A stretch of DNA of 64,000 bases from Desulfocapsaceae bacterium. GTDB lineage: Bacteria > Desulfobacterota > Desulfobulbia > Desulfobulbales > Desulfocapsaceae. Location: positions 1 to 64,000 of the forward strand of contig JARLHL010000061.1 in assembly GCA_031292275.1 (NCBI GenBank), written 5' to 3'. This document shows, piece by piece, positions 18,267 through 27,473 of this stretch (the stretch's first letter is position 1; every line of letters starts with the position of its first letter). The position numbers were made by a program, and so were the translations under genes. The notes under the pieces were generated by a model. That model worked only from the letters and a program-made list of their open reading frames with translations. It searched no databases and was not told where the DNA came from.

Positions 18267-18345
18267 GTTATATGAAAGTCCCTCGCCAGGAGCAGCGGAC
18301 TTGCCTTTTCGAGGTGATCAACTCCCATCCTGCATTGCTGCAGGC
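18267..18345 (-). repeat. Dispersed intergenic repeat, copy 6 (upstream of ktrA)
   Basis: A partial leftward copy. The 3' part is well kept: AAGTCCGCTGCTCCTGGCGA and then ACTTTCATATAA, ending 12 nt before the ktrA start codon. The 5' arm no longer reads ATGAAAGC, and the first hairpin is replaced by a short CTGCAGCAATGCAG inverted repeat. Confidence 0.6.
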
Positions 18346-18361
18346 AGCCCGGGCGTACCGC

Positions 18362-19735
18362 TTAGCCGATCATCATATTTTCTTCCGAGTATTCCTTCCC
18401 GCTGACGGGTTCCGCTCCGACAATGATGTAGGAAAAGGTCAGAATACCCACCCTGCCGATGATCATAACCAGAACTATCCAACATTTATCCCACGTGGAC
18501 ATACTCGAGGTGATCCCCATCGACAGGCCAACCGTTCCAAAAGCCGAGACGGTCTCGAACAGATATTGCAGCGTGTGAATCTGGTTTTTCTCCCCCTGCG
18601 AATGGATGTACGAATCGCTGAACAAGAGCATGAACACCACCAGGCTGATAATGCAGGCAGCAATTAGAATCAACGACATGCTTCGTGTTACGGTTGCTTC
18701 GGGAATGCTTTTTTTGAACATATTGACCCGCTTCTTATGCCGTATACGACTGATGGTAAAAACCGTCAGAAGGGCCAGAGTGGTTGTCTTGACCCCGCCG
18801 CCGCAGGATCCGGGAGAGGCTCCGATAAACATCAGAAAGATCATCATCATGATGGTCACCTCTTTCAGCTGGGAGATATCAATGGTATTAAAACCGGCCG
18901 TACGGCAACTGACCGATTGAAACAACGGTATCAAAATATGCTCCGACATCGACTTATCCGCCAGAATCGGACTCTTGTACTCCAGAATTGCAAACAGGAC
19001 TGCCCCCCCCAGAATCAGGATGACAGTGGTCAGGAGAACACTTTTAGTCTGAACGGAGAGCCGCATCCTTTTTGTTTTCCTATACAGGAGCCAGGAATAC
19101 AGATCATAGACAACGGGAAAGCCTATGCCTCCGATGATTATGAGGGCGCAGATGGTGCAATTCAGCAGCCAACTGCCGCCATATCGTTCAAAACTATCCG
19201 GAAACAATGAAAATCCTGCATTACAAAACGCTGATACAGAATGGAAAATGCCGTTGTAGATCGCCCTGGACAGAGGCATTTCCCGGCACCAGTGGATGGT
19301 CAGCAGGATGGCTCCGGCAAGTTCTGTAGCCAGGGTGGAAATAATAACGCTTTTAACCAGCCTGTAAATGTCGTGGCGAGGTGTGTGGGTAAGCAGATCC
19401 TGCATAACCAGCCTGTGCCGAATGGAAACCGCGCGTCCGATCCAGGTAAAAAGCGCGACCGACACCGTCATCACTCCGAGCCCCCCCATCTGTATCAGGC
19501 CAAGGATTACCCATTGCCCGAAGATGGTGAAATACGAAGATGTATCGACAACTGCCAGACCGGTGACGCAGACTGCGGATGTTGCTGTGAACAAGGCGTC
19601 GATCCAGGAAATGGCTTCATCGACAGTGGAGATCCTCAACCTGAGCAGAAACGCTCCCAGGAAGATAAGAAGAAGAAAGCTGGAAAGAACGAGGACGGCA
19701 GGATGAATCTTCAGCATGCGGCTGCTTTTCTTCAT
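18362..19735 (-). CDS. ktrB: Potassium uptake transmembrane subunit (KtrB/TrkH)
   Basis: A 457-residue potassium translocating protein with four pore repeats. The selectivity-filter segments are visible in order: TSAVCVTGLAVVDTSSYF, SVSAFCNAGFSLF, SVSCRTAGFNTIDI and TVSAFGTVGLSMG, each with the conserved filter Gly. Length suits KtrB rather than the longer TrkH. Together with the downstream ktrA this makes a complete K+ uptake system, probably Na+-dependent. The start MKKSSRMLK is followed by the first membrane helix; MLKIHP is a close alternative. Confidence 0.93.
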   Translation of the reverse strand: MKKSSRMLKIHPAVLVLSSFLLLIFLGAFLLRLRISTVDEAISWIDALFTATSAVCVTGLAVVDTSSYFTIFGQWVILGLIQMGGLGVMTVSVALFTWIGRAVSIRHRLVMQDLLTHTPRHDIYRLVKSVIISTLATELAGAILLTIHWCREMPLSRAIYNGIFHSVSAFCNAGFSLFPDSFERYGGSWLLNCTICALIIIGGIGFPVVYDLYSWLLYRKTKRMRLSVQTKSVLLTTVILILGGAVLFAILEYKSPILADKSMSEHILIPLFQSVSCRTAGFNTIDISQLKEVTIMMMIFLMFIGASPGSCGGGVKTTTLALLTVFTISRIRHKKRVNMFKKSIPEATVTRSMSLILIAACIISLVVFMLLFSDSYIHSQGEKNQIHTLQYLFETVSAFGTVGLSMGITSSMSTWDKCWIVLVMIIGRVGILTFSYIIVGAEPVSGKEYSEENMMIG

Positions 19736-20187
19736 TGTACTGTCCTCATCATGAGTCAGGGCCCGACATCAGCAACGCACCTGGAATACGTCTGTTGAAA
19801 TGAAAAATCCATTCAGGCATAGTGACCTCCGGGCGACAAGGGGGAGGCCGTCAGACATGCAGCATCCGCAAATGTGCCGGCAGCATAAATCTACCTGATA
19901 CCACAAGGGAAAACATTTTGTTTATACACTAACTTTTCTTGATGGTCAATCAATCTGCCGGCCAGGAAAAGAACCAGAGGCCGACTGTGTTCAAAAAACC
20001 CGGAAAAATTTGCGCGCCTCTCTGCCTGAAACCGGCATGGCCGGAGCGTCCCTGCCGGTCAGAACAAAACTTGAAAGCATACCACTCCGTCAGGGCAAGG
20101 CCGCTGCTTCAGGAGAGCTTTCCGAATTTTTCAGAAATGCGCAAATGTGCGACCTTGCACTACGCCCAACGCATCATGCCACGCCCG
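19736..20187. other. Gap between ktrB and the binding-protein gene
   Basis: About 450 bases with no supported gene. It holds one rightward copy of the dispersed repeat (20032-20128). The remaining sequence shows no tRNA, terminator with T run, or recognisable regulatory site. The ktrB promoter must lie here or further right. Confidence 0.5.
20032..20128 (+). repeat. Dispersed intergenic repeat, copy 7
   Basis: Rightward copy: CCGGCATGGCCGGAGCG, then a 59-bp module starting TTGAAAGCAT with the core GCAAGGCCGCTGCTTC and ending GAGCTTTCC. The terminal TATAAA is lost. It lies between two leftward genes and is not before a rightward start codon. Confidence 0.7.
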
Positions 20188-21981
20188 TCACTGCTTCAGC
20201 CACCAGGTCATGAGCAATTGAAAATAATTATAGAACTTCGGCAGATTGGATGGTTGGGAAAATTTATTGTAATAGGCCAAACGATATCCGCTCATGTACC
20301 AGTTCGGAATCACGTAATATTGATACCATAAAACCCTGTCCAGGGCCTTGCAGGCAGCAACAAGGTCGTCTTTATTCTCAGCATAAATAATCCTATCCAC
20401 AAGATAATCGACAACAGGCAAAGAGACGCCGGCAAGATTCTGTGAACCATTGGCCATGGCCGCTTCCGAATGCCAGTAATTCCGCTGCTCATTTCCCGGA
20501 GAAAGGGACTGACCGAAGACATGAACCGTCATGTCGAAATCAAATTTCTGCATCCTCTCCGTATAGAGGGCCGGATCGATGGTTCTGTAATCCGCCGTGA
20601 TTCCTATTTTCTTCAGGTTGCTGGCAAATGGGGCAAGGACGCGTTCAAATTCCGAGGAAACAAGCAGGATTTCAAACCTGAAAGGGTTGCCTTCCCCGTC
20701 CTGCAGAACCCCATCCTTGATAGTCCATCCGGCCTCGGCGAGGAGCTTCTGAGCCTTCTGCAGATTTCCGCGCAGAGCACCCGGGCCATTGGTATCAGGC
20801 GGACTCAGCGGGCTTGTAAACACCTCAGGGGGAAGTTCCTTCCTGAAGGTTTCAAGATACTGGAGTTCCTTGCCGGCGGGCAGTCCCGTGGCGGCGAGAT
20901 AGGAATTGTTAAAGTAGGAGGAGGACCTGGTATATTGATCAAAAAAAAGCGATTTATTGGTCCACTCAAAATCCAGGGCCAGCCCGAGCGCCTCCCGCAC
21001 CCGTCGGTCCTGAAATAATTTTCTCCTGCTGTTCATCACAAAACCCTGCATGCCTTCATTATTTTCATTGGGAAAAATCTTTTTTATAATCCGGCCCTTA
21101 TCAAATTCCTCCCCGGTCAGATCCCTGGCCCACTGTTTGGCAATGTTTACCATCATGAAATCAAAATCTCCGGCCTTAAAGGCCTCAACAGCCACGACGG
21201 GATCCTTATAGTAGTCCACCTTGATGGTATCAAAGTTATACATGCCGTTCCTCACCGGCAGATCCCTGGCCCAGTAGTGCGGATTTCTCTTGTAGGTGAT
21301 CGATTTTCCAGGATTTACGGAATCGACCACATAGGGTCCCGAACCAATCGGCGGCACCATGGAATTTTGAGCGCCGAAAGGATGCTTCGTATAAAAGTCT
21401 TTGGACATGACGGGAAGCTCCGAGGCGATCATCGGCAATTCCCGGTTGACCTTGGCGAACTTCAGGCGGATCTTCAGCCGCCCCAGGATCTCCGAACCCG
21501 TTATATCATGATAATAGTACGCATACAGGGGATAAACCTGATCACTCTTCAAGGTTGCCAGGGAAAAAGCGACATCCTCGGCCGTCACCGGGGTGTTGTC
21601 CGAAAAGCGGGCATTCTCATTGATGGTGAAGACCACGGATAATTTATCCGGGGCCACCTCTATGTCCTTGGCAATCAACCCGTACTTTGCCAGCGGCTCA
21701 TCCAGGCTTGACTGGGCCAGCGGCTCGAAGATCAACTGATCCAACAGGAGGGGGTCAGTCCCTTTCAGGGTAAAGGGATTCATCTTGTCAAAACTACCGA
21801 TGCCATGCAGGACAATGCCGCCTCCCTTCTTCGCTTCCGGGGAAGTGTAATCGAATCGAACAAAATCCTTGGGATACTTCAATGTCCCATCGATGGAAAT
21901 CCCGTAAGCTGAAAATGCCGGTACAGTCCTGAGAACGAGCAGCAGAGCCAGGGCAAGCCCGAGGGAAATGAATTTATACAT
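20188..21981 (-). CDS. ABC transporter substrate-binding protein, YejA/oligopeptide type
   Basis: A 597-residue periplasmic binding protein (SBP family 5). It has a signal peptide (MYKFISLGLALALLLVL, probable cleavage near AFSA) and typical motifs: HGIGSFDKMNPFTLKG, IFEPLAQSSLDEP, GSGPYVVDSVNPGKSI, YKRNPHYWARDLP and RVREALGLALDFEW. The length and the WARDLPVRNG region suit the YejA subgroup, which takes up peptides such as microcin C in E. coli. No permease or ATPase gene is adjacent, so it is an orphan; the transporter may lie elsewhere. The substrate is unknown. Confidence 0.88.
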   Translation of the reverse strand: MYKFISLGLALALLLVLRTVPAFSAYGISIDGTLKYPKDFVRFDYTSPEAKKGGGIVLHGIGSFDKMNPFTLKGTDPLLLDQLIFEPLAQSSLDEPLAKYGLIAKDIEVAPDKLSVVFTINENARFSDNTPVTAEDVAFSLATLKSDQVYPLYAYYYHDITGSEILGRLKIRLKFAKVNRELPMIASELPVMSKDFYTKHPFGAQNSMVPPIGSGPYVVDSVNPGKSITYKRNPHYWARDLPVRNGMYNFDTIKVDYYKDPVVAVEAFKAGDFDFMMVNIAKQWARDLTGEEFDKGRIIKKIFPNENNEGMQGFVMNSRRKLFQDRRVREALGLALDFEWTNKSLFFDQYTRSSSYFNNSYLAATGLPAGKELQYLETFRKELPPEVFTSPLSPPDTNGPGALRGNLQKAQKLLAEAGWTIKDGVLQDGEGNPFRFEILLVSSEFERVLAPFASNLKKIGITADYRTIDPALYTERMQKFDFDMTVHVFGQSLSPGNEQRNYWHSEAAMANGSQNLAGVSLPVVDYLVDRIIYAENKDDLVAACKALDRVLWYQYYVIPNWYMSGYRLAYYNKFSQPSNLPKFYNYFQLLMTWWLKQ

Positions 21982-22227
21982 GGCAATGAAAGCCCCCTTA
22001 CCTGAGAGATTACAACGGAAGAAAGGAGGTGCGAAAACGGCATGCGGCCTCTTTTCATGAAAGGATATTTACATGGCGACAATACCATTTTTCGTGTAAA
22101 GTGTCATCCTTTGATATAAATATTGCAGTATGGAACCGGATAGTTACCCGCAGTCGCCATCCATCGGCATCCTGAAATGGCACTGTTTTACGCATCTCTT
22201 ACAACAATGAACCTCTGGAGTTCCGAT

Positions 22228-23511
22228 ATGGGGAAAACCATAGCCCAAAAAATCTTCGCCTCGCATCTGCGGGATACACCGACTTCTGAGAATATGGTCC
22301 TTGACCTCGATGTGGTCCTCTGTCACGAAATCACCACCCCCATAGCCATTCTCGACCTGATGGAGAAAGGAATGGATCGTGTCTTCGATCCTGGCAAGAT
22401 TAAAGCCGTCATCGACCATGTCACTCCGGCCAAGGATTCGAAGACCGCAATGCAGGGCAAGATCATGCGCGACTGGGCCAAGAGACATGCCATCGTCGAT
22501 TTCTTCGATATCGGCAAAAATGGTGTCTGTCACGCACTTTTCCCAGAAAAAGGCTATATCCGACCGGGATATACAGTCATCATGGGAGACTCCCACACCT
22601 GCACCCATGGGGCATTCGGGGCCTTTGCGGCAGGGGTGGGCACCACCGATCTCGAGGTCGGCATCTACAAAGGCGTCTGCTCTTTCAGGTCTCCTGAGAC
22701 CATGAAAATTTCCCTTACGGGCAAACTCGGCACCGGCGTCACCGCCAAGGATGTCATCCTGGCGATCATTAAGAAAATCACCGTCAACGGCGCCACAGAC
22801 CGGATCATCGAGTTCGGAGGACCGCTCCTGGAGTCCCTGTCCATGGCCGCTCGGATGACCTTGTGCAATATGGCAATCGAGGCAGGCGGCACCAGCGGCA
22901 TCTGCCCTCCCGACCGGGTAACTGCGGAATTCTTATGGCCTTTCATTAAGGATGAATACAAAAATCTTGATGAAGCTGTCAATGATTTCAAAAAATGGCA
23001 CTCAGATTCCGACGCGGAGTATGTGGAGAGCCTGGAAATTGATGTCACCGCGCTGCCCCCCCAGGTGACCGTCAACTTCAAGCCCGATCAGGTCAGGGAT
23101 ATTACCGAGATGGAAGGAACACCGGTGGATCAGGTCTATATCGGATCATGCACCAACGGCCGGATAGAAGACCTGCGGGACGCAGCCAGGATTCTCAAGA
23201 ACAGGACCATTGCTGCCGGGGTGCGCGGCATTGTCACGCCGGCCACGCCTCTGGTTTATCAGATGGCGCTGCAAGAGGGGATCCTTGCGATCTTCATGGA
23301 CGCGGGCTTTTGCGTCCTCAACCCGACCTGCGGTGCCTGCTTGGGAATGAGTTCGGGGGTGCTGGCCGAAGGGGAGGTCTGCATTTCCACCACAAATCGG
23401 AATTTCAACGGACGGATGGGAAAGGGGGGCATGGTGCATCTGGCAAGCCCTTACTCTGCAGCCGCCGCTGCGGTGACCGGCGTCATCACCGATCCACGGA
23501 AATTTCTCTAA
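22228..23511 (+). CDS. leuC: 3-isopropylmalate dehydratase large subunit (LeuC/homoaconitase family)
   Basis: A 427-residue iron-sulfur aconitase-family protein. The cluster-binding cysteines are in YIGSCTNGRIEDL and NPTCGACLGM; GDSHTCTHGAFGAFAAGVGTTD and NRNFNGRMGKGG are also diagnostic. With LeuD it isomerises 2- and 3-isopropylmalate in leucine synthesis. The length fits the shorter bacterial/archaeal HacA-like class, which also includes homoaconitases, and no leuA or leuB is beside it, so the exact substrate is inferred. The ATG at 22228 has GGAG 7 nt upstream; the frame is open from 22177. Confidence 0.9.
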   Translation: MGKTIAQKIFASHLRDTPTSENMVLDLDVVLCHEITTPIAILDLMEKGMDRVFDPGKIKAVIDHVTPAKDSKTAMQGKIMRDWAKRHAIVDFFDIGKNGVCHALFPEKGYIRPGYTVIMGDSHTCTHGAFGAFAAGVGTTDLEVGIYKGVCSFRSPETMKISLTGKLGTGVTAKDVILAIIKKITVNGATDRIIEFGGPLLESLSMAARMTLCNMAIEAGGTSGICPPDRVTAEFLWPFIKDEYKNLDEAVNDFKKWHSDSDAEYVESLEIDVTALPPQVTVNFKPDQVRDITEMEGTPVDQVYIGSCTNGRIEDLRDAARILKNRTIAAGVRGIVTPATPLVYQMALQEGILAIFMDAGFCVLNPTCGACLGMSSGVLAEGEVCISTTNRNFNGRMGKGGMVHLASPYSAAAAAVTGVITDPRKFL

Positions 23512-23606
23512 CCGGCAAGACTGGACCAGACTATGCCAGCACAACCCGCTCTGGAAATTGCCCCTTAAGACCGACGCGGCACTGTAAACGGAGACTTTTC
23601 TGTAAA

Positions 23607-23704
23607 CCGGCGGGGCTGGAGCAGATATCAGCCACAACACATTTTGAAAGCTCTTCTCAGAGCATGGCAACAGACCAGCTTCGGGGGAGCTTTCAAGTAA
23701 ATTC
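23607..23704 (+). repeat. Dispersed intergenic repeat, copy 8 (upstream of leuD)
   Basis: Rightward, with hairpin GGCTG/CAGCC and the 58-bp form of the module. The arms are TTGAAAGCTC and GAGCTTTCAA: both ends differ from the consensus ATG/CAT but still pair perfectly, a compensatory change. It ends 14 nt before the leuD start codon. A second half copy (CCGGCAAGACTGGACCAG) lies at 23512-23546 directly after the leuC stop codon. Confidence 0.85.
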
Positions 23705-23718
23705 GACAAGAGGAATGC

Positions 23719-24255
23719 ATGAAAACATTTGGCGGTCCAGCAATCTTTCTGGACAGAGACGATATCAACACCGATGAAATCATCCCGGCTAAGTATCTGA
23801 CCGAAATATCAAAAATGGCTCTGAAACCTCATCTACTGGAAGACCTTCTGCTGGCGGGAAAACCCTTTGACAATCAGTCTGAGGCAATGCAGAAGGCCCA
23901 GGTGGTCATCGCCCGTGCCAATTTCGGCTGCGGATCTTCCCGAGAGCATGCAGTTTGGGCCTTCGAGGTCAACGGCATCAATGTCGTCGTCGCTCAGAGC
24001 TTTGCCAGAATTTTCAGACAGAATATGTTCAACTGCGGCATCCTGGCCATTGAACTCGCTCAGGAGGAGATCGCAGCCCTCTTCGCGATGACAGGCAGGA
24101 TTACCGTCAGGGTGGATATAAGCGAAGGGATGCTGCGGGCAGCCTCGGACGATCCCCGACAGGCCGAGCTGCGCTTTTCCTTCTCGTTGAATCTCTTTGA
24201 TCGTGACTTGGTGAGTGCCGGCGGCTGGCTGGAATTTGCCGACAAAAAATATTGA
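23719..24255 (+). CDS. leuD: 3-isopropylmalate dehydratase small subunit (LeuD family)
   Basis: A 178-residue partner of LeuC. The family motifs FLDRDDINTDEIIPAKYLT at the N terminus, RANFGCGSSREHAVWAF in the centre and QSFARIFRQNMFNCGILAIEL are present. The start has AGAGGAATGC directly before ATG. It is separated from leuC by about 200 bases that hold one and a half copies of the dispersed repeat, unusual for a tightly coupled pair. The substrate range follows LeuC. Confidence 0.92.
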   Translation: MKTFGGPAIFLDRDDINTDEIIPAKYLTEISKMALKPHLLEDLLLAGKPFDNQSEAMQKAQVVIARANFGCGSSREHAVWAFEVNGINVVVAQSFARIFRQNMFNCGILAIELAQEEIAALFAMTGRITVRVDISEGMLRAASDDPRQAELRFSFSLNLFDRDLVSAGGWLEFADKKY

Positions 24256-24269
24256 CCTGCCCCACAAAC

Positions 24270-24298
24270 CTGTAAGGCGGGATCCGCCCGCCTTACAG
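24270..24298. terminator. Hairpin between convergent leuD and the dnaJ-like gene
   Basis: A perfect 12-bp stem (CTGTAAGGCGGG at 24270-24281 with its complement at 24287-24298) and a 5-nt loop, placed between the 3' ends of two converging genes. Neither flank has a strong T run, so it may act as a weak bidirectional terminator or an RNA 3'-end stabiliser. Confidence 0.65.
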
Positions 24299-24344
24299 CC
24301 TGCCGCTCTCTCAAAAACGGACATCAGCTCCGCAGCGCTTCGTT

Positions 24345-25280
24345 TTACAGTCCGGCAGCCTCAAGGGTACGGAGCAGCCCCTCCTGCTCTTCCGTCAGCT
24401 GGGTGGGGACATCGATACAGATCTTCACGTAGATATCGCCCCTCTCTCCCATCAAACCGCGGGGCAGGCCATGCCCTTTAACCCGCAGCTTTGCATCACA
24501 GGGTGTGCCGGGCGGGACCTTCACTTTGAAGCGTTTATCCTCAAGACTGACGACCTCGACCTGGGTACCGAAGCAGGCACTGCTGAAGGGAATTCTGACC
24601 GTCATGACTAGGTCGTCCCCTTCACGGGTAAAACGCTCGTGGGGGGCTATCTCCACCTTGAGATAGAGATCCCCCGGCTCTCCTCCCGCCGGGGCAGGAC
24701 CGCCTTTGCCTTTGAGGCGTAATTTTTTCCCAGCCTCGATCCCTTTGGGAATTTTGACAGTGACATTCTGCAGGGCGCCGTTCGTTCGGAGGGATATATT
24801 CTTATCTGCCCCGGTCATGATATCGTCAAGGGAGACCGTGAGCTGATAGGTCATGTCCTGGCCTTTTGCCGGCCGGTGGCACCCCCCACCGCAACCCTGC
24901 CCTGCCTGACTCTCCTGACTGAAATATGAAGAAAAAGGATTGCCGCCGCCACGCATATTGGTGTGAAAAAATGTGTTTTGACCACCGCCGCCGCTGAACC
25001 CGAACTGCCTCAGGATGTCATTAATGTCGAAATTCCGGAAAATATCTTCTTGGGAATAGCGCTGGTGAAAATTTGTCGAACCATAGGTGTCGTATTGGTT
25101 CTTTTTTTCAGGATCAGAAAGAACCGCATAGGCCTCACTGATTTCTTTGAATTTTTCTTCTGATGCCTTATCGCCGTTGTTCTTATCCGGATGGTATTTG
25201 AGGGCAAGCTTTCTGTATGCTTTTTTTATTTCTTCGGGCGATGCGTTTTTAGATACGCCGAGTATTTCGTAGTATTCCAT
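24345..25280 (-). CDS. DnaJ-class co-chaperone without zinc finger (CbpA-like)
   Basis: A 311-residue type II J-protein. The J domain occupies about 1-70 ([20 protein letters not shown], with the HPD motif in [11 protein letters not shown]). A Gly/Phe-rich linker follows, then two C-terminal substrate-binding beta domains ([15 protein letters not shown]..., and [21 protein letters not shown]). The DnaJ zinc-binding repeats are absent, but the linker has GCGGGCHRP with two Cys and a His. It would stimulate DnaK. It follows ssb by about 200 bases on the same strand. Confidence 0.92.
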   Translation of the reverse strand: MEYYEILGVSKNASPEEIKKAYRKLALKYHPDKNNGDKASEEKFKEISEAYAVLSDPEKKNQYDTYGSTNFHQRYSQEDIFRNFDINDILRQFGFSGGGGQNTFFHTNMRGGGNPFSSYFSQESQAGQGCGGGCHRPAKGQDMTYQLTVSLDDIMTGADKNISLRTNGALQNVTVKIPKGIEAGKKLRLKGKGGPAPAGGEPGDLYLKVEIAPHERFTREGDDLVMTVRIPFSSACFGTQVEVVSLEDKRFKVKVPPGTPCDAKLRVKGHGLPRGLMGERGDIYVKICIDVPTQLTEEQEGLLRTLEAAGL

Positions 25281-25476
25281 ATTGCTTAAACGTAGGGCTC
25301 TCGTATTCGACTATAATAAAAAGGATATGAAATCCCAAACATCAACTGCTTTTATTACTGTTGAGGATATCCTGCCAGCAGGTCGCAGACGAAAATACCG
25401 GACCCTCCCCCCAGGCAAGCCTCACGCTTGCACAATATGGATACTTTCAACCTCCGTCAAGACTGGGATCAAGACT

Positions 25477-25902
25477 TTAAAACGGGACATCGTCTCCGGT
25501 ACCGCTGAAGCCCGGAGGGGGCTCGGAAAATGGAGGCTCCTGATATCCACCCGTCCCGCCCTGCCCGCCGCCTGCGCCTTTCTGGCTCAGCATCTTCATC
25601 TCCCTTGCGACAATCTCGGTGGTGTAACGGTCGCTGCCGCTCTGATCCTGCCACTTCCGGGTCTGGATTTTGCCTTCAATATACACCCTGGACCCTTTGC
25701 TCAGATACTCCCCGCAGATTTCCGCAAGTTTTCCCCAGGCAACGATTTTATGCCACTCGGTGCTTTCCTGCATCTGGCCATCCTGCCCCTTCCAACGGTC
25801 AGTTGTGGCAAGCCTGAAGGTCGCCACCTGGGTGCCGTTCTGGGTGTAGCGAATTTCAGGATCCGCCCCGAGATTTCCGATGAGAATAGCTTTGTTTATC
25901 AT
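25477..25902 (-). CDS. ssb: Single-stranded DNA-binding protein
   Basis: A 141-residue SSB. The OB fold starts [20 protein letters not shown] and contains [18 protein letters not shown] and [16 protein letters not shown]; the tail is Gly/Pro-rich and ends in the acidic DDVPF tip, which recruits replication and repair proteins. It is somewhat shorter than E. coli SSB because the disordered linker is short. It lies between the SPL-like radical SAM gene and the dnaJ-like gene, all leftward. Confidence 0.96.
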   Translation of the reverse strand: MINKAILIGNLGADPEIRYTQNGTQVATFRLATTDRWKGQDGQMQESTEWHKIVAWGKLAEICGEYLSKGSRVYIEGKIQTRKWQDQSGSDRYTTEIVAREMKMLSQKGAGGGQGGTGGYQEPPFSEPPPGFSGTGDDVPF

Positions 25903-26005
25903 GATATGTCCTCTCTCCTCTTGAGATCAATCTGTAGCCCGTCGAAATCGAATGCCGTAAGTATACGGCGGAATTTACAAAGAACAAGGTTAAAACCGCT
26001 TCTTT

Positions 26006-27130
26006 TCACGAAAAGACCGTCCGGTCAAGCATCGCGGGAATCCCTCCTTTTTCCTCAGGGGTGAATCCCATCACCTCTCTCCAGATCTCATCGCTTTCCA
26101 TACAAAAATAAATACAGGTCTTTGCAGATGCCTGCCTTTTCAATCTCTCATAAATGACCTTATACATCCCGGTCCTGTGGGCGCGAAAATACCGGGCCTT
26201 GCCGTCAAGGCCTTCGATAAACTCCTGATAAAAGATGCGTGAGCCAGGGAATCGGTCCGTCCCGATCTTCTTCAGATGGGGAAGATAGCGGAGCGCGCCC
26301 ATGGAGATCCACACGATTGCATCAGCAGGAATTTCCTTAAAAAGCAGGTCAATGGTCTCCTCGTATCCCTGCCTCCAGCCCGGGTGTTCGATAATGGGAT
26401 CAAAATGGAAAGCCAGTTTATAGCCCCACTCCAGGCATTGCTTCGCCGCCGCCAGCCGTTGGTCAAGCGTTGCGGTGCGGAGTTCCTCCTTTTTCATAAT
26501 AGCCGGCGCATTCAGAGACCAGGCGACGACGACCCGGCCCGCATGGGATAATCCGGCAAGGTTGTCAATACAGGCGCTCTTGGTTTTCAGCTCCAGCACA
26601 ATCTGTTTTTTCCCAGACACATAGTCAACCAGCCGGGGGCTCAAGCCCGTCAGTCGGTCAAGGGCCAACGAGTCGGTAAATTCTCCCGTGCCGATGCGGT
26701 ACACCTTCTTTGGATCGGACTTCAGAACCATTTCCATCTCGGTAAACATATCGTCAATATTGACAAAATAGCTCAACCAAGGCCTGTTCAAATAGGCCTG
26801 AAGGATACAGTAGACGCAGTCCATCGGGCAGTTCATGCCGATATTGAGGACATGATAACTGCAGCATCGATATTCGCTGGTTCCGGGACAGGGTTTAAAG
26901 AACTGCCCTCTGTTTCTGCAGAGAAGAAGATGTCTTTTCCCGGCGCTGAACGGATCATGGGAGTCCCCCGTCGGGAGCGCAGGCTCAGCCCTGTCCAGTA
27001 TGACGGCATAGGGCAGTCCGGACCGCCGCAGTATTTCTCTCGTATATGGAAGATCGATACAATTTTCCTCTACATGAATATGCTGCAGGAAACCTGCAGG
27101 ATTCCTGCCGTAATGCTGTTTTATTATCAT
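26006..27130 (-). CDS. SPL-like radical SAM protein
   Basis: About 374 residues, resembling spore photoproduct lyase. The radical SAM cluster motif is CPMDCVYC (C-x3-C-x2-C, near residues 101-108), preceded by YRCCSYHVLNIGMN. The middle has RIGTGEFTDSLALD and ELKTKSACIDNL, both typical of SplB-like proteins. True SPL repairs UV thymine lesions in spores, whereas this genome does not look spore-forming, so the reaction is unknown; it may act on DNA. The ATG at 27130 has GGGAG 6 nt upstream and is preferred to the one at 27172. It lies near ssb. Confidence 0.85.
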   Translation of the reverse strand: MIIKQHYGRNPAGFLQHIHVEENCIDLPYTREILRRSGLPYAVILDRAEPALPTGDSHDPFSAGKRHLLLCRNRGQFFKPCPGTSEYRCCSYHVLNIGMNCPMDCVYCILQAYLNRPWLSYFVNIDDMFTEMEMVLKSDPKKVYRIGTGEFTDSLALDRLTGLSPRLVDYVSGKKQIVLELKTKSACIDNLAGLSHAGRVVVAWSLNAPAIMKKEELRTATLDQRLAAAKQCLEWGYKLAFHFDPIIEHPGWRQGYEETIDLLFKEIPADAIVWISMGALRYLPHLKKIGTDRFPGSRIFYQEFIEGLDGKARYFRAHRTGMYKVIYERLKRQASAKTCIYFCMESDEIWREVMGFTPEEKGGIPAMLDRTVFS

Positions 27131-27473
27131 CTCATTCTCCCAATCTTTCCCTTCACTTCTGCACGACGGCATGTCTCCGCAAATACTCCTGACGGGTGGA
27201 GGAACCGGCTTTTGCCCCGATCACCGATAAAATAACGCCACCTCGTCGCCAGCGAAAAAATCTGCGCGGATGATATCGATTGAAAAATTCAGGAGTAACC
27301 CTAAGAATATGCATGGAAATCGATTTGTTATTCCAATATTGAAGCCTATTAAGTTGTCCCTTAAAACGATTACAACTGGCTTTTTACCAGTCGGATACTG
27401 TATACTCAAGCATCAATCGATCTACGACTTTGCATGAGCAAAGCTTTACGATATACACTTCTTATATTCTCTA
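27131..27473. other. Divergent promoter region of the SPL-like gene and rng
   Basis: About 340 bases without a supported gene. A weak candidate promoter for rng is TTGCAT (27430-27435), 16 nt, TATACA (27452-27457); it would leave only about ten leader bases, in keeping with the lack of a ribosome site at the rng start. A small hairpin ACTGG/CCAGT lies near 27376-27391. Confidence 0.4.

Noticed and set aside
21982-22060. Possible degenerate repeat copy upstream of the binding-protein gene
   Set aside because: ATGAAAGCCC and TTTCATGAAAGG occur, but spacing and core do not match the family.
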